64,000 nucleotides of DNA from an uncultured Clostridia bacterium (GTDB lineage Bacteria > Bacillota > Clostridia > Christensenellales > Borkfalkiaceae). Below, piece by piece: positions 54,401 through 63,081 of the stretch. Position 1 is the first letter of the stretch; each line of letters opens with the position of its first letter. The translations under genes and the position numbers were made by a program. The stretch lies in the NCBI GenBank assembly GCA_947053545.1, contig CAMRSY010000003.1:1-64000 (forward strand), written 5' to 3'. Below the pieces are notes generated by a model. It ran no database searches. It saw nothing but the letters and a program-made list of their open reading frames with translations, and had not been told where the DNA came from.

Positions 54401-57033
54401 TGGAAATAGAGCAGGACAAACGCAAAATTTTAACTTATACCCGTCTTTCTGTTAATTTTATGGGTTTGGGCGGCGGTATAAACGATAAAAAGCGCGACGA
54501 ATTTTTACAGCCATTGTACGAGTTTCACAGCCTTTGCTCGGGCGTATTTATGGATTACAACGCCGACGCGTTCAATTCGGTTTGTGCAAAAGCTTCAGAC
54601 GGGCATTTAAAACCTTTATACGCGGGGATACTCGGCTCGGCAAAGTCGTTTGTTCAAAGCTGCGACTTTTTTGCGGATAGCATAAAGGCGGATAAAAAAG
54701 TTATTTCCGACGAGGATATTTACGACTATTATTACGCCAAATGCACCGCGCTTATCGATAATATCGATATGCTTCCCGCCTGGGCTATGTACAAGGCTAC
54801 GGCAAAAAGTTTAAACGACAACGGGTTGACCTTTATAACCGACGCGTTGGAAAGCGGTCAGATAAGCGGCGAAAAAATACTTTCTGCGTTCCGCAAAAAC
54901 GTTTACAGAAATTTCGTGCAGAAAAACATTCCCGCCGACCCGCGTCTGTCGGGGCTTTCCGCAACCGTGCTGGATGAAACGGCAAGCAATTTTTCGCAGA
55001 TTCTGGAAGAATTTACCAAGCTCACGCGCGATAAAATACGCCACGGTTTAATATCTCGGTTGCCGTGCGAGGATACCGAAGGCGCCCTTACGCTCGAGCT
55101 GATGTCTTTCCGCCGTCAGACGAAGGGGAATCTGCGTGGACTTAATCTACGCAATCTTCTTGGCGAAATACCCGAGCTTTTAAAGGTTGTTGCGCCCTGT
55201 ATGCTGATGAGCCCTTTCACCGTATCGCAGTATCTGCCCGCGTCGGCGGACCTGTTCGATATAGTTATATTCGACGAAGCTTCGCAGCTTCCCACTTGCG
55301 AAGCGGTTCCTTCGCTTGCAAGGGCTAAGAGCGCTATAATAGTGGGCGACCCCAAACAGATGCCGCCTACGTCCTTCTTTATGTCGGTCGGCACCGACGA
55401 AGATAATCCCGAAACCGACGATTTGGAAAGCGTGCTTGACGACTGCCTTGCGCTGGGTATACCCGAAAAGCATTTAACGTGGCACTACCGTTCGAAACAC
55501 GAAAGCCTTATAGCTTTCTCGAACATTATGTACTATTCGTCAAAACTGTGCACTTTCCCCTCGCCGGACGCTCTTGACAGTAAGGTAAGTTTCCGGTACG
55601 TCGAACACGGCGTTTATCAGCGCGGCGGCTCGAAATGCAATAAAGAAGAGGCTGAGCTGCTTGTCGCAGAGGTAATAAGGCGGCTGTCAGACAGCAATCT
55701 CCGCCGTTCGTCAATAGGCGTGGTAACCTTCTCTACGCCCCAGCAGGTGTATATAGAAAAACTGCTTTCCAAAGCAATAGCGGAAAGGGGGCTTGAAGAC
55801 GTTGCCTACGAGCGCGAAGAACCGCTGTTCGTAAAAAATTTGGAAAACGTGCAGGGTGACGAAAGGGATATAATTCTGTTTTCGGTTTGCTACGGTCCTG
55901 ATACGCTGGGCAAAATATCTTTGAATTTCGGACCGCTTAACCAGTTCGGCGGCTGGCGAAGGCTTAACGTTGCGGTGTCACGCGCAAGGGAAGAGATGGT
56001 TGTATTTTCTTCCATGCGCTATTCTATGATAGATTTGTCGCGTACTACGTCGCGCGGGGTTGCCGGTCTTAAAGGATTTTTAGAGTTTGCCGAGCGCGGC
56101 AGAACGGGTATAGCAGCGCCCCACGACGAGGTTATAATTAATAAAACAGGAATAGGAAAGTATGTGGCAAAAGAGCTTTCTTATTACGGTTACGATTGCC
56201 GCTGCGACGTCGGTGTTTCCGATTTCAAAATCGACGTTGGCGTATTAGACCCTAAAAACAAGCGCAATTTCATCTTGGCGGTGCTGTGCGACGGAGCTAA
56301 AAACTTTTCCGTCAAAGATAAATATGTTATGCAGGTCAACACGTTAAAGCGCAATAACTGGAACGTAATAAGGCTATATTCGGTAAATTTCTTTAACAAT
56401 CCCAAACGCGAAATCAAAAAAATAAAGGACTATTTGGACAGGCTTACGTCGGCAAGCAACAACGTTGCGGGAAACTATAAACGCGTTTATAAACTTGCAA
56501 AGCCGCAGGTAACTAAGTGCGACAACAACGCAATTTTAAGCGGCAGTATCGACGCCGAACTTATCAGAACGGTTAAAGCGGTTGTCGCTGCGGAAGAGCC
56601 AATTTCCGAGCAGTTTCTTGTCGAGCGCGTGCTGGCGCAGTACGGCATATCCAAATACGGAGTAAGGCTGGAGGGGAAGATAATCTCGCTTATCCCCGCG
56701 GCTGGTTTAAAGAGTGCGCAGCTTCTCGGCGCCACGCATTATTACAGAACGGATAAAGCCGTGGCTTTCGAAAGATACCGCGTGGAGGAAGGCGCTTACG
56801 TTCGTACCGTCGAAACCGACTATTCGCCGTACGACGTAATAGCGCTGGTAAAAGCCGTGCTTTTAGAAAACGTCAGCCTTTACCGCGACGAGCTTATATC
56901 CGCGGTTATTGCACAGTTAAAGCCGCTGCGCGGTGGCGAAAAGTTTTCGTCTTACGTTAGCGCGTGCATTGACGAGGGGACTGAAAGCGGTATGTTTATC
57001 CGCAGCGTATCCGACCGGATTTCACTGGGATAA
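51403..57033 (+). CDS. Giant DUF4011 / SF1 helicase / MTES_1575-like / DUF3320 protein
   Basis: The 1876-residue protein has, in order: a beta-rich N-terminal domain (about 1-125); a transglutaminase-like region (about 130-300) with expected catalytic Cys and His missing; and a DUF4011 start RNWERRLLDLSLKNNLLNF (about 376). Then come Walker A GPPGTGKSQT (about 670), a long insert, DEASQLP (about 1290), GDPKQMPPT (about 1314), TWHYRSKHESL (about 1360) and NVAVSRAREE (about 1521). Last are a PD-(D/E)XK MTES_1575-like domain (about 1585-1690) and a winged-helix DUF3320 tail. Relatives with a nuclease tail have been linked to phage defence; this is recalled, not tested. The ATG follows GAGAGG. 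Confidence 0.85.
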   Translation: MAANKKAKQLVETLDLDGELLNCVSYGTYYNRIPLFTSFRMVNNGEEAIENLTIQVTGANKLILPSEITIEEIPAESSMEVKTPSLLNPKYLAEIDKTEDCAVTVTVCSGKTVVCSIQASVTAMPMEYWSGTSGNAEMLAAFVRPRLSDCQKILAEAGLQLKTWGYSKEWSGYSGNDKNALMYAFASMYSAVRNLNIEREEGTDATEIVRVGNLADLVPSRTATPLAMAVYMASCLEAAKFNPVIVAGKSKIGVGVWLHESCFNSPIEDDMSVIERYVSAGVNNLAVVDVDDLFAHKNASFATASTHFATALQQGKFESCIDIKRCRIGGIFAMPIKVGGGSSYEILDNNRYSYDAKPEKLIDADSLSLKRKATKNRNWERRLLDLSLKNNLLNFRYSRDCVHLLLTDLKVFLEKIENKNSLSLLANQSKLDDALCFGVGSKIKTLAELVSIELNSQIVRSYSGESGLQEVVQTLIRKGKSSMEEVGANTIYLALGFLKWRHPDDKEFKYAPIVLLPVNLKKTKTQGVTLELGGEYVVNTTLLEFLKQEFGIDIRGVEDEKLTPVEILAVFRAKTANMKGWLVYEDVYLAQFTFAGYAMWRDVKDNMSVYKQNPLIAGLLENTNKFSENKLCGADEDDADPTEVLTPLACDSSQYSAVAESAKGTTFVLHGPPGTGKSQTITNIIANALDDGKRVLFVAEKQAALNVVKKRLNEIGIGEFCMELHSGKTVDKGEIVRSIEHTLSLKSEYDETRFAADGETITEYRDTLYQPLYALHKKRGLGVSVYEGIVNYLANAAAPELVNIESTFYDNLTAKKLAEYENMLLCAQAAARECGGVYRSPFANVNLTDCDEKIKRSVFCSAEVVLAELKHLKNYLALFLNTFNQKISTFTSKKLNALIQIVKTLSGGGLHVFFTCDEREFYTFYNANLRYDAGVKNWLIRFKGLADLGKSYDKIDEEIAECGGDWQSSKLLSVLVKRICHLARTPVKDGEELDWLKAALEIEQDKRKILTYTRLSVNFMGLGGGINDKKRDEFLQPLYEFHSLCSGVFMDYNADAFNSVCAKASDGHLKPLYAGILGSAKSFVQSCDFFADSIKADKKVISDEDIYDYYYAKCTALIDNIDMLPAWAMYKATAKSLNDNGLTFITDALESGQISGEKILSAFRKNVYRNFVQKNIPADPRLSGLSATVLDETASNFSQILEEFTKLTRDKIRHGLISRLPCEDTEGALTLELMSFRRQTKGNLRGLNLRNLLGEIPELLKVVAPCMLMSPFTVSQYLPASADLFDIVIFDEASQLPTCEAVPSLARAKSAIIVGDPKQMPPTSFFMSVGTDEDNPETDDLESVLDDCLALGIPEKHLTWHYRSKHESLIAFSNIMYYSSKLCTFPSPDALDSKVSFRYVEHGVYQRGGSKCNKEEAELLVAEVIRRLSDSNLRRSSIGVVTFSTPQQVYIEKLLSKAIAERGLEDVAYEREEPLFVKNLENVQGDERDIILFSVCYGPDTLGKISLNFGPLNQFGGWRRLNVAVSRAREEMVVFSSMRYSMIDLSRTTSRGVAGLKGFLEFAERGRTGIAAPHDEVIINKTGIGKYVAKELSYYGYDCRCDVGVSDFKIDVGVLDPKNKRNFILAVLCDGAKNFSVKDKYVMQVNTLKRNNWNVIRLYSVNFFNNPKREIKKIKDYLDRLTSASNNVAGNYKRVYKLAKPQVTKCDNNAILSGSIDAELIRTVKAVVAAEEPISEQFLVERVLAQYGISKYGVRLEGKIISLIPAAGLKSAQLLGATHYYRTDKAVAFERYRVEEGAYVRTVETDYSPYDVIALVKAVLLENVSLYRDELISAVIAQLKPLRGGEKFSSYVSACIDEGTESGMFIRSVSDRISLG

Positions 57034-57215
57034 TTTATTCCGCCTCGGACGGTTCCGGTTTAATATCGGCATTGAGGATGAAAAAATTTTTTTACGCAGG
57101 TTTAGATGATTAAAGTTGTAAAAACCGCGTTAATCAGGGCATAGTACGGGGGCAATTGCGGTTTAAATACCTTTTTGCCCCGCTTTTCGTTCAGCGCGTA
57201 ATTTGTCGAAAATAC

Positions 57216-57244
57216 TTGCAAACGCCGACGAATATGAGTATAAT
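57216..57244 (+). promoter_or_regulatory. Promoter TTGCAA-17-TATAAT of the glm cluster
   Basis: TTGCAA (57216-57221) and TATAAT (57239-57244) have a 17-bp spacer. The leader of about 75 bases contains GC-rich inverted sequence near 57275-57310. The rest of the 57034-57324 gap shows no gene and no glmS-ribozyme core. Confidence 0.7.
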
Positions 57245-57324
57245 ATATAAAGTTAACTATATAATAGTGGCTAAATGCGCACGCGCGGACAGCGGGCGCA
57301 CGTGCGTCCGGCGGTGAAATTTTA

Positions 57325-57975
57325 ATGAAAACGAACGATTTGTATGATTTGGCGCATACTGTAGCGGGGGAATATTTAAGTTCATGCGAATATCCCTGGC
57401 AGGCGCTTGGAGGCATAAGCTCATTTATAATATCTCTCGGCGAAAGGCTGGGGGACGGTTATCTATGCGTTTCGCCTGGCGTATGGGTGCATAAAACGTG
57501 CAAAATAGCCCCTACGGCATATATAGGCGCTCCCGCAATAATAGGTAAAAATTCCGAGGTGCGTCACGGCGCGTTTATTCGCGGCAGCGCGCTTGTCGGC
57601 GAAAACTGTGTGGTGGGCAATTCCGCCGAACTAAAAAACGTTATTTTATTCGACGGCGTTCAGGTGCCGCATTACAATTACGTCGGCGACAGTATTCTGG
57701 GCTATAAAGCGCATATGGGCGCGGGTTCGGTAACGTCGAACGTCAAATCGGACAAAACTTCCGTTACGGTTCACGGCGAAACCGAAATAGATACGGGGCT
57801 GAAAAAAGTTGGCGCATTCATAGGCGATTTTGCCGAGGTGGGTTGCAACAGCGTGTTAAATCCAGGCACGGTAATAGGCAGACGGGCATCCGTATATCCG
57901 CTTTCATCCGTGCGCGGCGTAATTCCCGCCGACAGCATTTATAAAAGCGCCGATAAAATTGTGCCGAGGGTTTAA
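57325..57975 (+). CDS. Left-handed beta-helix protein like the GlmU C-terminal domain
   Basis: The 216-residue protein has hexapeptide repeats (IAPTAYIGAPAIIGKNSEV onward) and the GlmU-acetyltransferase-like block VPHYNYVGDSILG followed by AHMGAGSVTSNV. The N-terminal pyrophosphorylase domain of GlmU is absent. It may acetylate glucosamine-1-phosphate or regulate sugar flux. It sits first in the glm cluster, two bases before glmM, which supports an amino-sugar role. Another sugar acetyltransferase is possible. Confidence 0.85.
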   Translation: MKTNDLYDLAHTVAGEYLSSCEYPWQALGGISSFIISLGERLGDGYLCVSPGVWVHKTCKIAPTAYIGAPAIIGKNSEVRHGAFIRGSALVGENCVVGNSAELKNVILFDGVQVPHYNYVGDSILGYKAHMGAGSVTSNVKSDKTSVTVHGETEIDTGLKKVGAFIGDFAEVGCNSVLNPGTVIGRRASVYPLSSVRGVIPADSIYKSADKIVPRV

Positions 57976-57977
57976 AG

Positions 57978-59345
57978 ATGGGCAGATATTTCGGAACGGA
58001 CGGTTTCAGGGGCGAGGTAAACGTTGCTTTAACCGCCGGCCACGCATATAAAATAGGCTGCTTTATCGGGGCGCGTCTGCGTGAAACAGCGCAATCGGCT
58101 GACGGCGTTGCCGCTGCTGCCGTAATCGGCAGGGATACCAGACTTTCGGGGGGAATGCTCGAATACGCGCTTACGGCGGGGCTTAATTCGTACGGTGCCA
58201 ACGCGTTGCGAATGGGCGTCGTCCCCACGCCTGCGGTTGCGTTCGCTGTTAAAAAGTTCGGGCTTTCCTGCGGAATAATGATATCCGCAAGCCACAATCC
58301 GTATTACGACAACGGTATAAAGCTGTTCGGCGAAAACGGCGAAAAGTTAAGCGAACGGACAATAGCAACAATTGAAGATTTTATCGACGGCAAGGTTTCT
58401 TGTCCGGACAAGCCCGCTGCTAAAAGCGGCATAGGCGGTTCGTCCGCGTTTAAAAAGGGGCGGCGCGAATACGAAAAATTTTTATTGTCAAACGGCGTAA
58501 ATCTTTCGGGGCTTAAAGTGGGGCTCGACTGCGCTAACGGTTCGGCGTACAAACTTGCAAAATATGTTTTTTCGGCGCTGGGCGCAACCGTCACGGCGGT
58601 AAACGTTACTCCCGACGGGCTTAATATAAATGCAAACTGCGGCTCTACGCATACTGACGGGCTGCGTAAACTTGTAAGGGAAAAGGGGCTGGATATAGGG
58701 TTTGCATACGACGGCGACGCGGACAGATGTCTTGCGGTGGACGAATGCGGCAACCTTGTCAACGGCGATAAAATTCTTTTCATATGCGGTAAATATTTAA
58801 AGTCGCGTGGCGAGCTTGACGGCAATACGGTCGCTACAACCGTAATGTCTAACTTGGGGCTTTACAAAGCCTTCGACCGCGAGGGAATAAATTACGTGCA
58901 AACGGCGGTGGGCGACAAATATGTGCGCGAATACATGCTTGAAAACAGGTGCGCGCTAGGCGGCGAACAGTCGGGGCATATAATTTTTTCGCGGTGCGCT
59001 TCCACGGGCGACGGAATATTGACCAGCCTGAAAATTGCGGAAACAGTTGTCGCAAGCAAAGCAAAGCTTTCCGAGCTTGCTTTGCCGGTAACCGACTATC
59101 CGCAGGCTCTTTTAAACGTAAGGGTTAACGATAAACGGGCTGTGCTGGAAGATGAAAACGTAAAAAAAGCAGTGCGGTCTGCCGAGCAAAAACTGGGCGG
59201 GCGCGGCAGAATACTTGTAAGGGAATCGGGTACGGAACCGCTTATCAGAGTTATGGTTGAAGCGGAAAGCGGAACCGAATGCAAAACGTTGGCGGAAAAC
59301 GTAATAGCCGCGGTTAGAGAAGGCGGTTACGAGAGGAAAGATTAA
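57978..59345 (+). CDS. glmM: Phosphoglucosamine mutase GlmM
   Basis: GlmM isomerises glucosamine-6-phosphate to glucosamine-1-phosphate. The 455-residue protein starts GRYFGTDGFRG, has the phosphorylated Ser at residue 105 in ISASHNPYYDNG, the metal loop DGDADR near residue 245, and the C-terminal RESGTEPLIRV. It lies between the beta-helix protein and glmS, so successive steps of UDP-GlcNAc synthesis are encoded together. The ATG is two bases after the upstream stop. Confidence 0.97.
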   Translation: MGRYFGTDGFRGEVNVALTAGHAYKIGCFIGARLRETAQSADGVAAAAVIGRDTRLSGGMLEYALTAGLNSYGANALRMGVVPTPAVAFAVKKFGLSCGIMISASHNPYYDNGIKLFGENGEKLSERTIATIEDFIDGKVSCPDKPAAKSGIGGSSAFKKGRREYEKFLLSNGVNLSGLKVGLDCANGSAYKLAKYVFSALGATVTAVNVTPDGLNINANCGSTHTDGLRKLVREKGLDIGFAYDGDADRCLAVDECGNLVNGDKILFICGKYLKSRGELDGNTVATTVMSNLGLYKAFDREGINYVQTAVGDKYVREYMLENRCALGGEQSGHIIFSRCASTGDGILTSLKIAETVVASKAKLSELALPVTDYPQALLNVRVNDKRAVLEDENVKKAVRSAEQKLGGRGRILVRESGTEPLIRVMVEAESGTECKTLAENVIAAVREGGYERKD

Positions 59346-61181
59346 ATGTGCGGAATTGTAGGATATACCGGAAAAAAACAGGCGGCCCCCATACTTTTGG
59401 ACGGGCTTTCAAAGCTTGAATACCGCGGTTACGATTCCGCGGGCGTAGCAGTACGCAACAATGCCGGCAAGCACGAAATTGTAAAGACGAACGGCAAGCT
59501 CGCCGTGCTTTCCGATAAACTGAAGAAGGGTAAAACTCTGAAAGGTACGTGCGGTATAGGACATACGCGTTGGGCAACCCACGGTATGCCTTCCGAAATA
59601 AACGCCCATCCTCACTGCAACGACGACCGTTCTATAGTCGCCGTGCACAACGGCATAATAGAAAATTATATCGAGTTGAAGGAAAAGCTGACAGGGAAAG
59701 GTTATACTTTTTATTCTGAAACCGATACGGAAATCGCCACCAAAATAGTAGATTATTATTACAAAAAGTGGAAAAGCCCCGTTGAAGCTATGGTCAGTTT
59801 CACTTTGCGTGTGCGCGGTTCTTACGCTATTGCGGTTATGTTCGAAGATTATCCCGAAGAAATTTACGTGGCAAGAAAGGACAGCCCTTTAATTGTGGGA
59901 ACTACCGAAGACGGCAGTTTCCTTGCGTCCGACGTTCCCGCGATTTTAAAATACACGCGCAATATTTACTACGTTGACAATATGGAAATTGCGATGATAC
60001 AAAAGGGTAAGGCAACTTTCTACAACGTAGACCGCAAAGTAATACAAAAAAAGCCCGTTAAAATCGATTGGGATCTCGACGCTGCGGAAAAGGGCGGCTA
60101 TAAGCACTTTATGCTTAAGGAAATGCATGAACAGCCAAAAGTTGTAACGGATACGCTTAATTCGTTGATTAATAACGGACGTATCGACCTGTCTGCGGCG
60201 CGTTTGTCCGACGACGAGTTGCGTTCGGTGGACCGCGTACGTATAGCGGCGTGCGGCTCGGCTTATCACGTGGGCGTGGTGGCAAAGTATATAACCGAAG
60301 ATCTGGCACGCGTTCCCGTCGACGTGGACGTGGCGTCAGAATTCAGGTACCGAAATCCCGTATTCGGTGAAAACGATTTGTTTGTCGTTATAAGCCAGTC
60401 GGGCGAAACTGCCGATTCCCTTGCCGCGCTTCGTATGGCTAAAGAGTGCGGCGTAAAAACGCTTGCGGTAGTAAACGTTTTGGGCTCGTCGATAGCCAAA
60501 GAGGCGGATAAAGTAATTTACACGAAAGCCGGCCCCGAAATTTCCGTTGCCACCACAAAAGCGTACAGCGCCCAGCTTATCGTTTTTTACGTGTTGGCTG
60601 TTCAGCTTGCGTATGCGCGCGGAAAAATCGACGGCGACGCCTATTCGCGGCTGATTGACGAAATGCTTAATCTGCCGTCGCTTATAAGTTCGGTACTGTC
60701 GGACGACGAAAGGTTAAAGTGGTTTGCCACAAAAATATCCAACAAAAAAGACGTGTTTTTTATAGGCAGAGGGATAGACTACGCCATCTGTTTGGAAGGC
60801 AGTTTAAAACTTAAGGAAATAAGCTATATTCATTCCGAAGCTTATGCCGCGGGCGAGCTTAAACACGGCACAATAAGTCTTGTGGAGGACGGTACGCTGG
60901 TTATCGGCGTAATCACGCAGTTAAAGTTGGCGGAAAAATCGGTAAGCAACCTTACCGAGGTAAAGTCGCGCGGGGCATACGTTATGTGTCTTACTTCCGA
61001 GGGGAATTATTCGCTGGAAGAGCAAAGCGAATTCACATTCTATATTCCTAAAACAAATGCGTACTTTGCGCCCAGCCTTGCGGTAATTCCCTTACAGCTT
61101 TTAAGCTATTACGTCAGCGCGGCAAAAGGGCTTGACGTAGATATGCCTCGCAACCTTGCAAAATGCGTAACCGTGGAATAG
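59346..61181 (+). CDS. glmS: Glucosamine-6-phosphate synthase (isomerising)
   Basis: GlmS makes glucosamine-6-phosphate from fructose-6-phosphate and glutamine. The 611-residue product has the N-terminal nucleophile Cys after Met (CGIVGYTG), LEYRGYDSAG, and two SIS domains. The second shows ISQSGETADSLAALRMAKE and the C-terminal end NLAKCVTVE. The ATG touches the glmM stop (TAAATG), so no glmS ribozyme can lie directly before it. It is the third gene of the cluster. Confidence 0.97.
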   Translation: MCGIVGYTGKKQAAPILLDGLSKLEYRGYDSAGVAVRNNAGKHEIVKTNGKLAVLSDKLKKGKTLKGTCGIGHTRWATHGMPSEINAHPHCNDDRSIVAVHNGIIENYIELKEKLTGKGYTFYSETDTEIATKIVDYYYKKWKSPVEAMVSFTLRVRGSYAIAVMFEDYPEEIYVARKDSPLIVGTTEDGSFLASDVPAILKYTRNIYYVDNMEIAMIQKGKATFYNVDRKVIQKKPVKIDWDLDAAEKGGYKHFMLKEMHEQPKVVTDTLNSLINNGRIDLSAARLSDDELRSVDRVRIAACGSAYHVGVVAKYITEDLARVPVDVDVASEFRYRNPVFGENDLFVVISQSGETADSLAALRMAKECGVKTLAVVNVLGSSIAKEADKVIYTKAGPEISVATTKAYSAQLIVFYVLAVQLAYARGKIDGDAYSRLIDEMLNLPSLISSVLSDDERLKWFATKISNKKDVFFIGRGIDYAICLEGSLKLKEISYIHSEAYAAGELKHGTISLVEDGTLVIGVITQLKLAEKSVSNLTEVKSRGAYVMCLTSEGNYSLEEQSEFTFYIPKTNAYFAPSLAVIPLQLLSYYVSAAKGLDVDMPRNLAKCVTVE

Positions 61182-61238
61182 TGCGGGGGTAATTGAGAGA
61201 GTGATGAAAATATTTTTACAAAAACGGTTGGTGTGTAA

Positions 61239-63065
61239 GTGAAAAAAAGAAGCAGCGATAAAAGAGGAATAATTGCGGTTGCTCTGTGCGATTTTCTGGC
61301 TATAACTCTGGCTATGTTAATTGCCGTCCTTTCGGTTTACAGGGGCAAAATCGACTGGAATTTACACCTTTTATGGTGGTATCTGGCAAACCTTGCGCTC
61401 ACTTACGTGTGCATGATTATGTTCAGGCTGTATTACTTTATGTTCGATACGGTAGGGCTTGTCGACACGTTAAAACTGGTCTGTGCGTCGCTGATTGTCT
61501 TTGCAATCGGATGCGCGTACTCGGTATTCTTAATGGGTTTCTGGGTGCAGTTCGTCTACGCAATCACGCTGTTCTTTTTAATGCTGACAATTCGTTATTC
61601 GAAGCGAATTTACACCACGGTAAAATATTCGGTTACCCGCGGCAATAAAGGTAAAGTAAGGGCAATGATTGTCGGCGCGGGCAACGCCGGCGCGGCGCTT
61701 ATAAGGGAAATTCAAACGTCGGATAAAATTGCGTACAATCCCGTATGCGTTATCGACGACGACGTGCAGAAAATAGGCAAAAGAATAAGTAACGTCAAAA
61801 TTATCGGTTCAACGGACGAAATAAAAAAGATAGCCGAAAAATACGGCATCGACGAAATTTTAATAGCCATTCCCTCAGCGAAAAAAGCCGAGGTTAAAAA
61901 AATTTACGAAATATGTAAAACAACGCCGTGCAAGGTTAAAACTTTGCCTGGAATTTACCAGCTCGTAAACGGAGAGGCGAGCATAGCGGCATTGAGGGAG
62001 GTGCGTATAACCGACCTTTTGGGCAGGGAGCAGATACAGGTTAACCTCGATGAAATTATGGGTTATATCGAAGGGCAGACGGTACTGGTTACCGGCGGCG
62101 GCGGTTCTATCGGCAGCGAGCTATGCCGTCAGATAGCCACTCATAATCCAAAACAGCTTATAATTCTCGATATTTACGAAAATAACGCGTACGATATCGA
62201 ACAGGAGTTAAAGCGGAAATATCCTTCGCTTAATTTGCTTGCGCTAATAGCCAGTATCAGGGATAAGGGTAAGATGGAGGACGTGTTTGAAAAATACAGC
62301 CCTGCCATTGTGTTTAACGCGGCGGCGCACAAGCATGTGCCGCTTATGGAAACCAGCCCCAACGAGGCGGTTAAAAACAACGTATTCGGAACGCTTAATA
62401 TGGCGCGCTGCGCCGATAAGTACGGCGTTAAAACTTTTGTGCAGATTTCCACCGATAAGGCGGTAAATCCCACCAACATAATGGGTGCGACGAAGCGTAT
62501 CTGCGAAATGATTATTCAAACCGTGGGCAGAAACAGCAAAAACACTAATTTCGTGGCTGTGCGTTTCGGCAACGTTTTGGGCTCTAACGGTTCGGTTATA
62601 CCGCTTTTTGAAAGACAGATAGCCGAAGGCGGCCCCGTAACCGTAACCCACAAGGATATAATAAGATACTTTATGACCATTCCCGAAGCCGTTTCGCTTG
62701 TTTTGCAGGCGGGCGCTTACGCAAAGGGCGGGCAGATATTTGTGCTGGATATGGGTGAACCCGTAAAAATTTACGACCTTGCGTACAATCTTATCAAACT
62801 TTCGGGATACGAGCCGAACGTCGATATCGAAATAAAGTGCACCGGTCTTCGCCCCGGTGAAAAACTTTACGAAGAAAGGCTTATGGACGAGGAGGGTATG
62901 CAAACTACCCCCAACGGGCTGATAAACATAGCCAATCCCATTTCTTTAGACGAACAATTTTTATGGAAAAAACTCGACGAGCTTTATAAGGCGGCTTACG
63001 ACGAAACCGATTGTATGAAAAGGCTGGTTTCCGAACTGGTAACAACGTACAAACCTCAGGGCTGA
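61239..63065 (+). CDS. Membrane nucleotide-sugar 4,6-dehydratase (CapD/WbpM/PglF-like)
   Basis: The 608-residue protein has about four N-terminal membrane helices (residues 10-125), a first nucleotide-binding region (VGAGNAGAALIREI) and an extended SDR catalytic domain. The SDR domain begins VTGGGGSIGSELCRQI and has STDKAVNPTN and MGATKR, where the usual Tyr is replaced by Met as in this family. It acts on UDP-GlcNAc or similar sugars for surface polysaccharide. The start is GTG directly after an in-frame stop, with a weak ribosome site. The UDP-glucose dehydrogenase gene follows. Confidence 0.9.
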   Translation: MKKRSSDKRGIIAVALCDFLAITLAMLIAVLSVYRGKIDWNLHLLWWYLANLALTYVCMIMFRLYYFMFDTVGLVDTLKLVCASLIVFAIGCAYSVFLMGFWVQFVYAITLFFLMLTIRYSKRIYTTVKYSVTRGNKGKVRAMIVGAGNAGAALIREIQTSDKIAYNPVCVIDDDVQKIGKRISNVKIIGSTDEIKKIAEKYGIDEILIAIPSAKKAEVKKIYEICKTTPCKVKTLPGIYQLVNGEASIAALREVRITDLLGREQIQVNLDEIMGYIEGQTVLVTGGGGSIGSELCRQIATHNPKQLIILDIYENNAYDIEQELKRKYPSLNLLALIASIRDKGKMEDVFEKYSPAIVFNAAAHKHVPLMETSPNEAVKNNVFGTLNMARCADKYGVKTFVQISTDKAVNPTNIMGATKRICEMIIQTVGRNSKNTNFVAVRFGNVLGSNGSVIPLFERQIAEGGPVTVTHKDIIRYFMTIPEAVSLVLQAGAYAKGGQIFVLDMGEPVKIYDLAYNLIKLSGYEPNVDIEIKCTGLRPGEKLYEERLMDEEGMQTTPNGLINIANPISLDEQFLWKKLDELYKAAYDETDCMKRLVSELVTTYKPQG

Positions 63066-63081
63066 GAATTAAGGAGAAACA

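Noticed and set aside
48846..57033. Restriction-modification or CRISPR system around the helicases
   Set aside because: No methyltransferase, cas gene, repeat array or specificity subunit is present next to them.
57034..57324. glmS ribozyme before the glm cluster
   Set aside because: The conserved ribozyme core was not found in the gap, and glmS itself follows glmM without an intergenic region.
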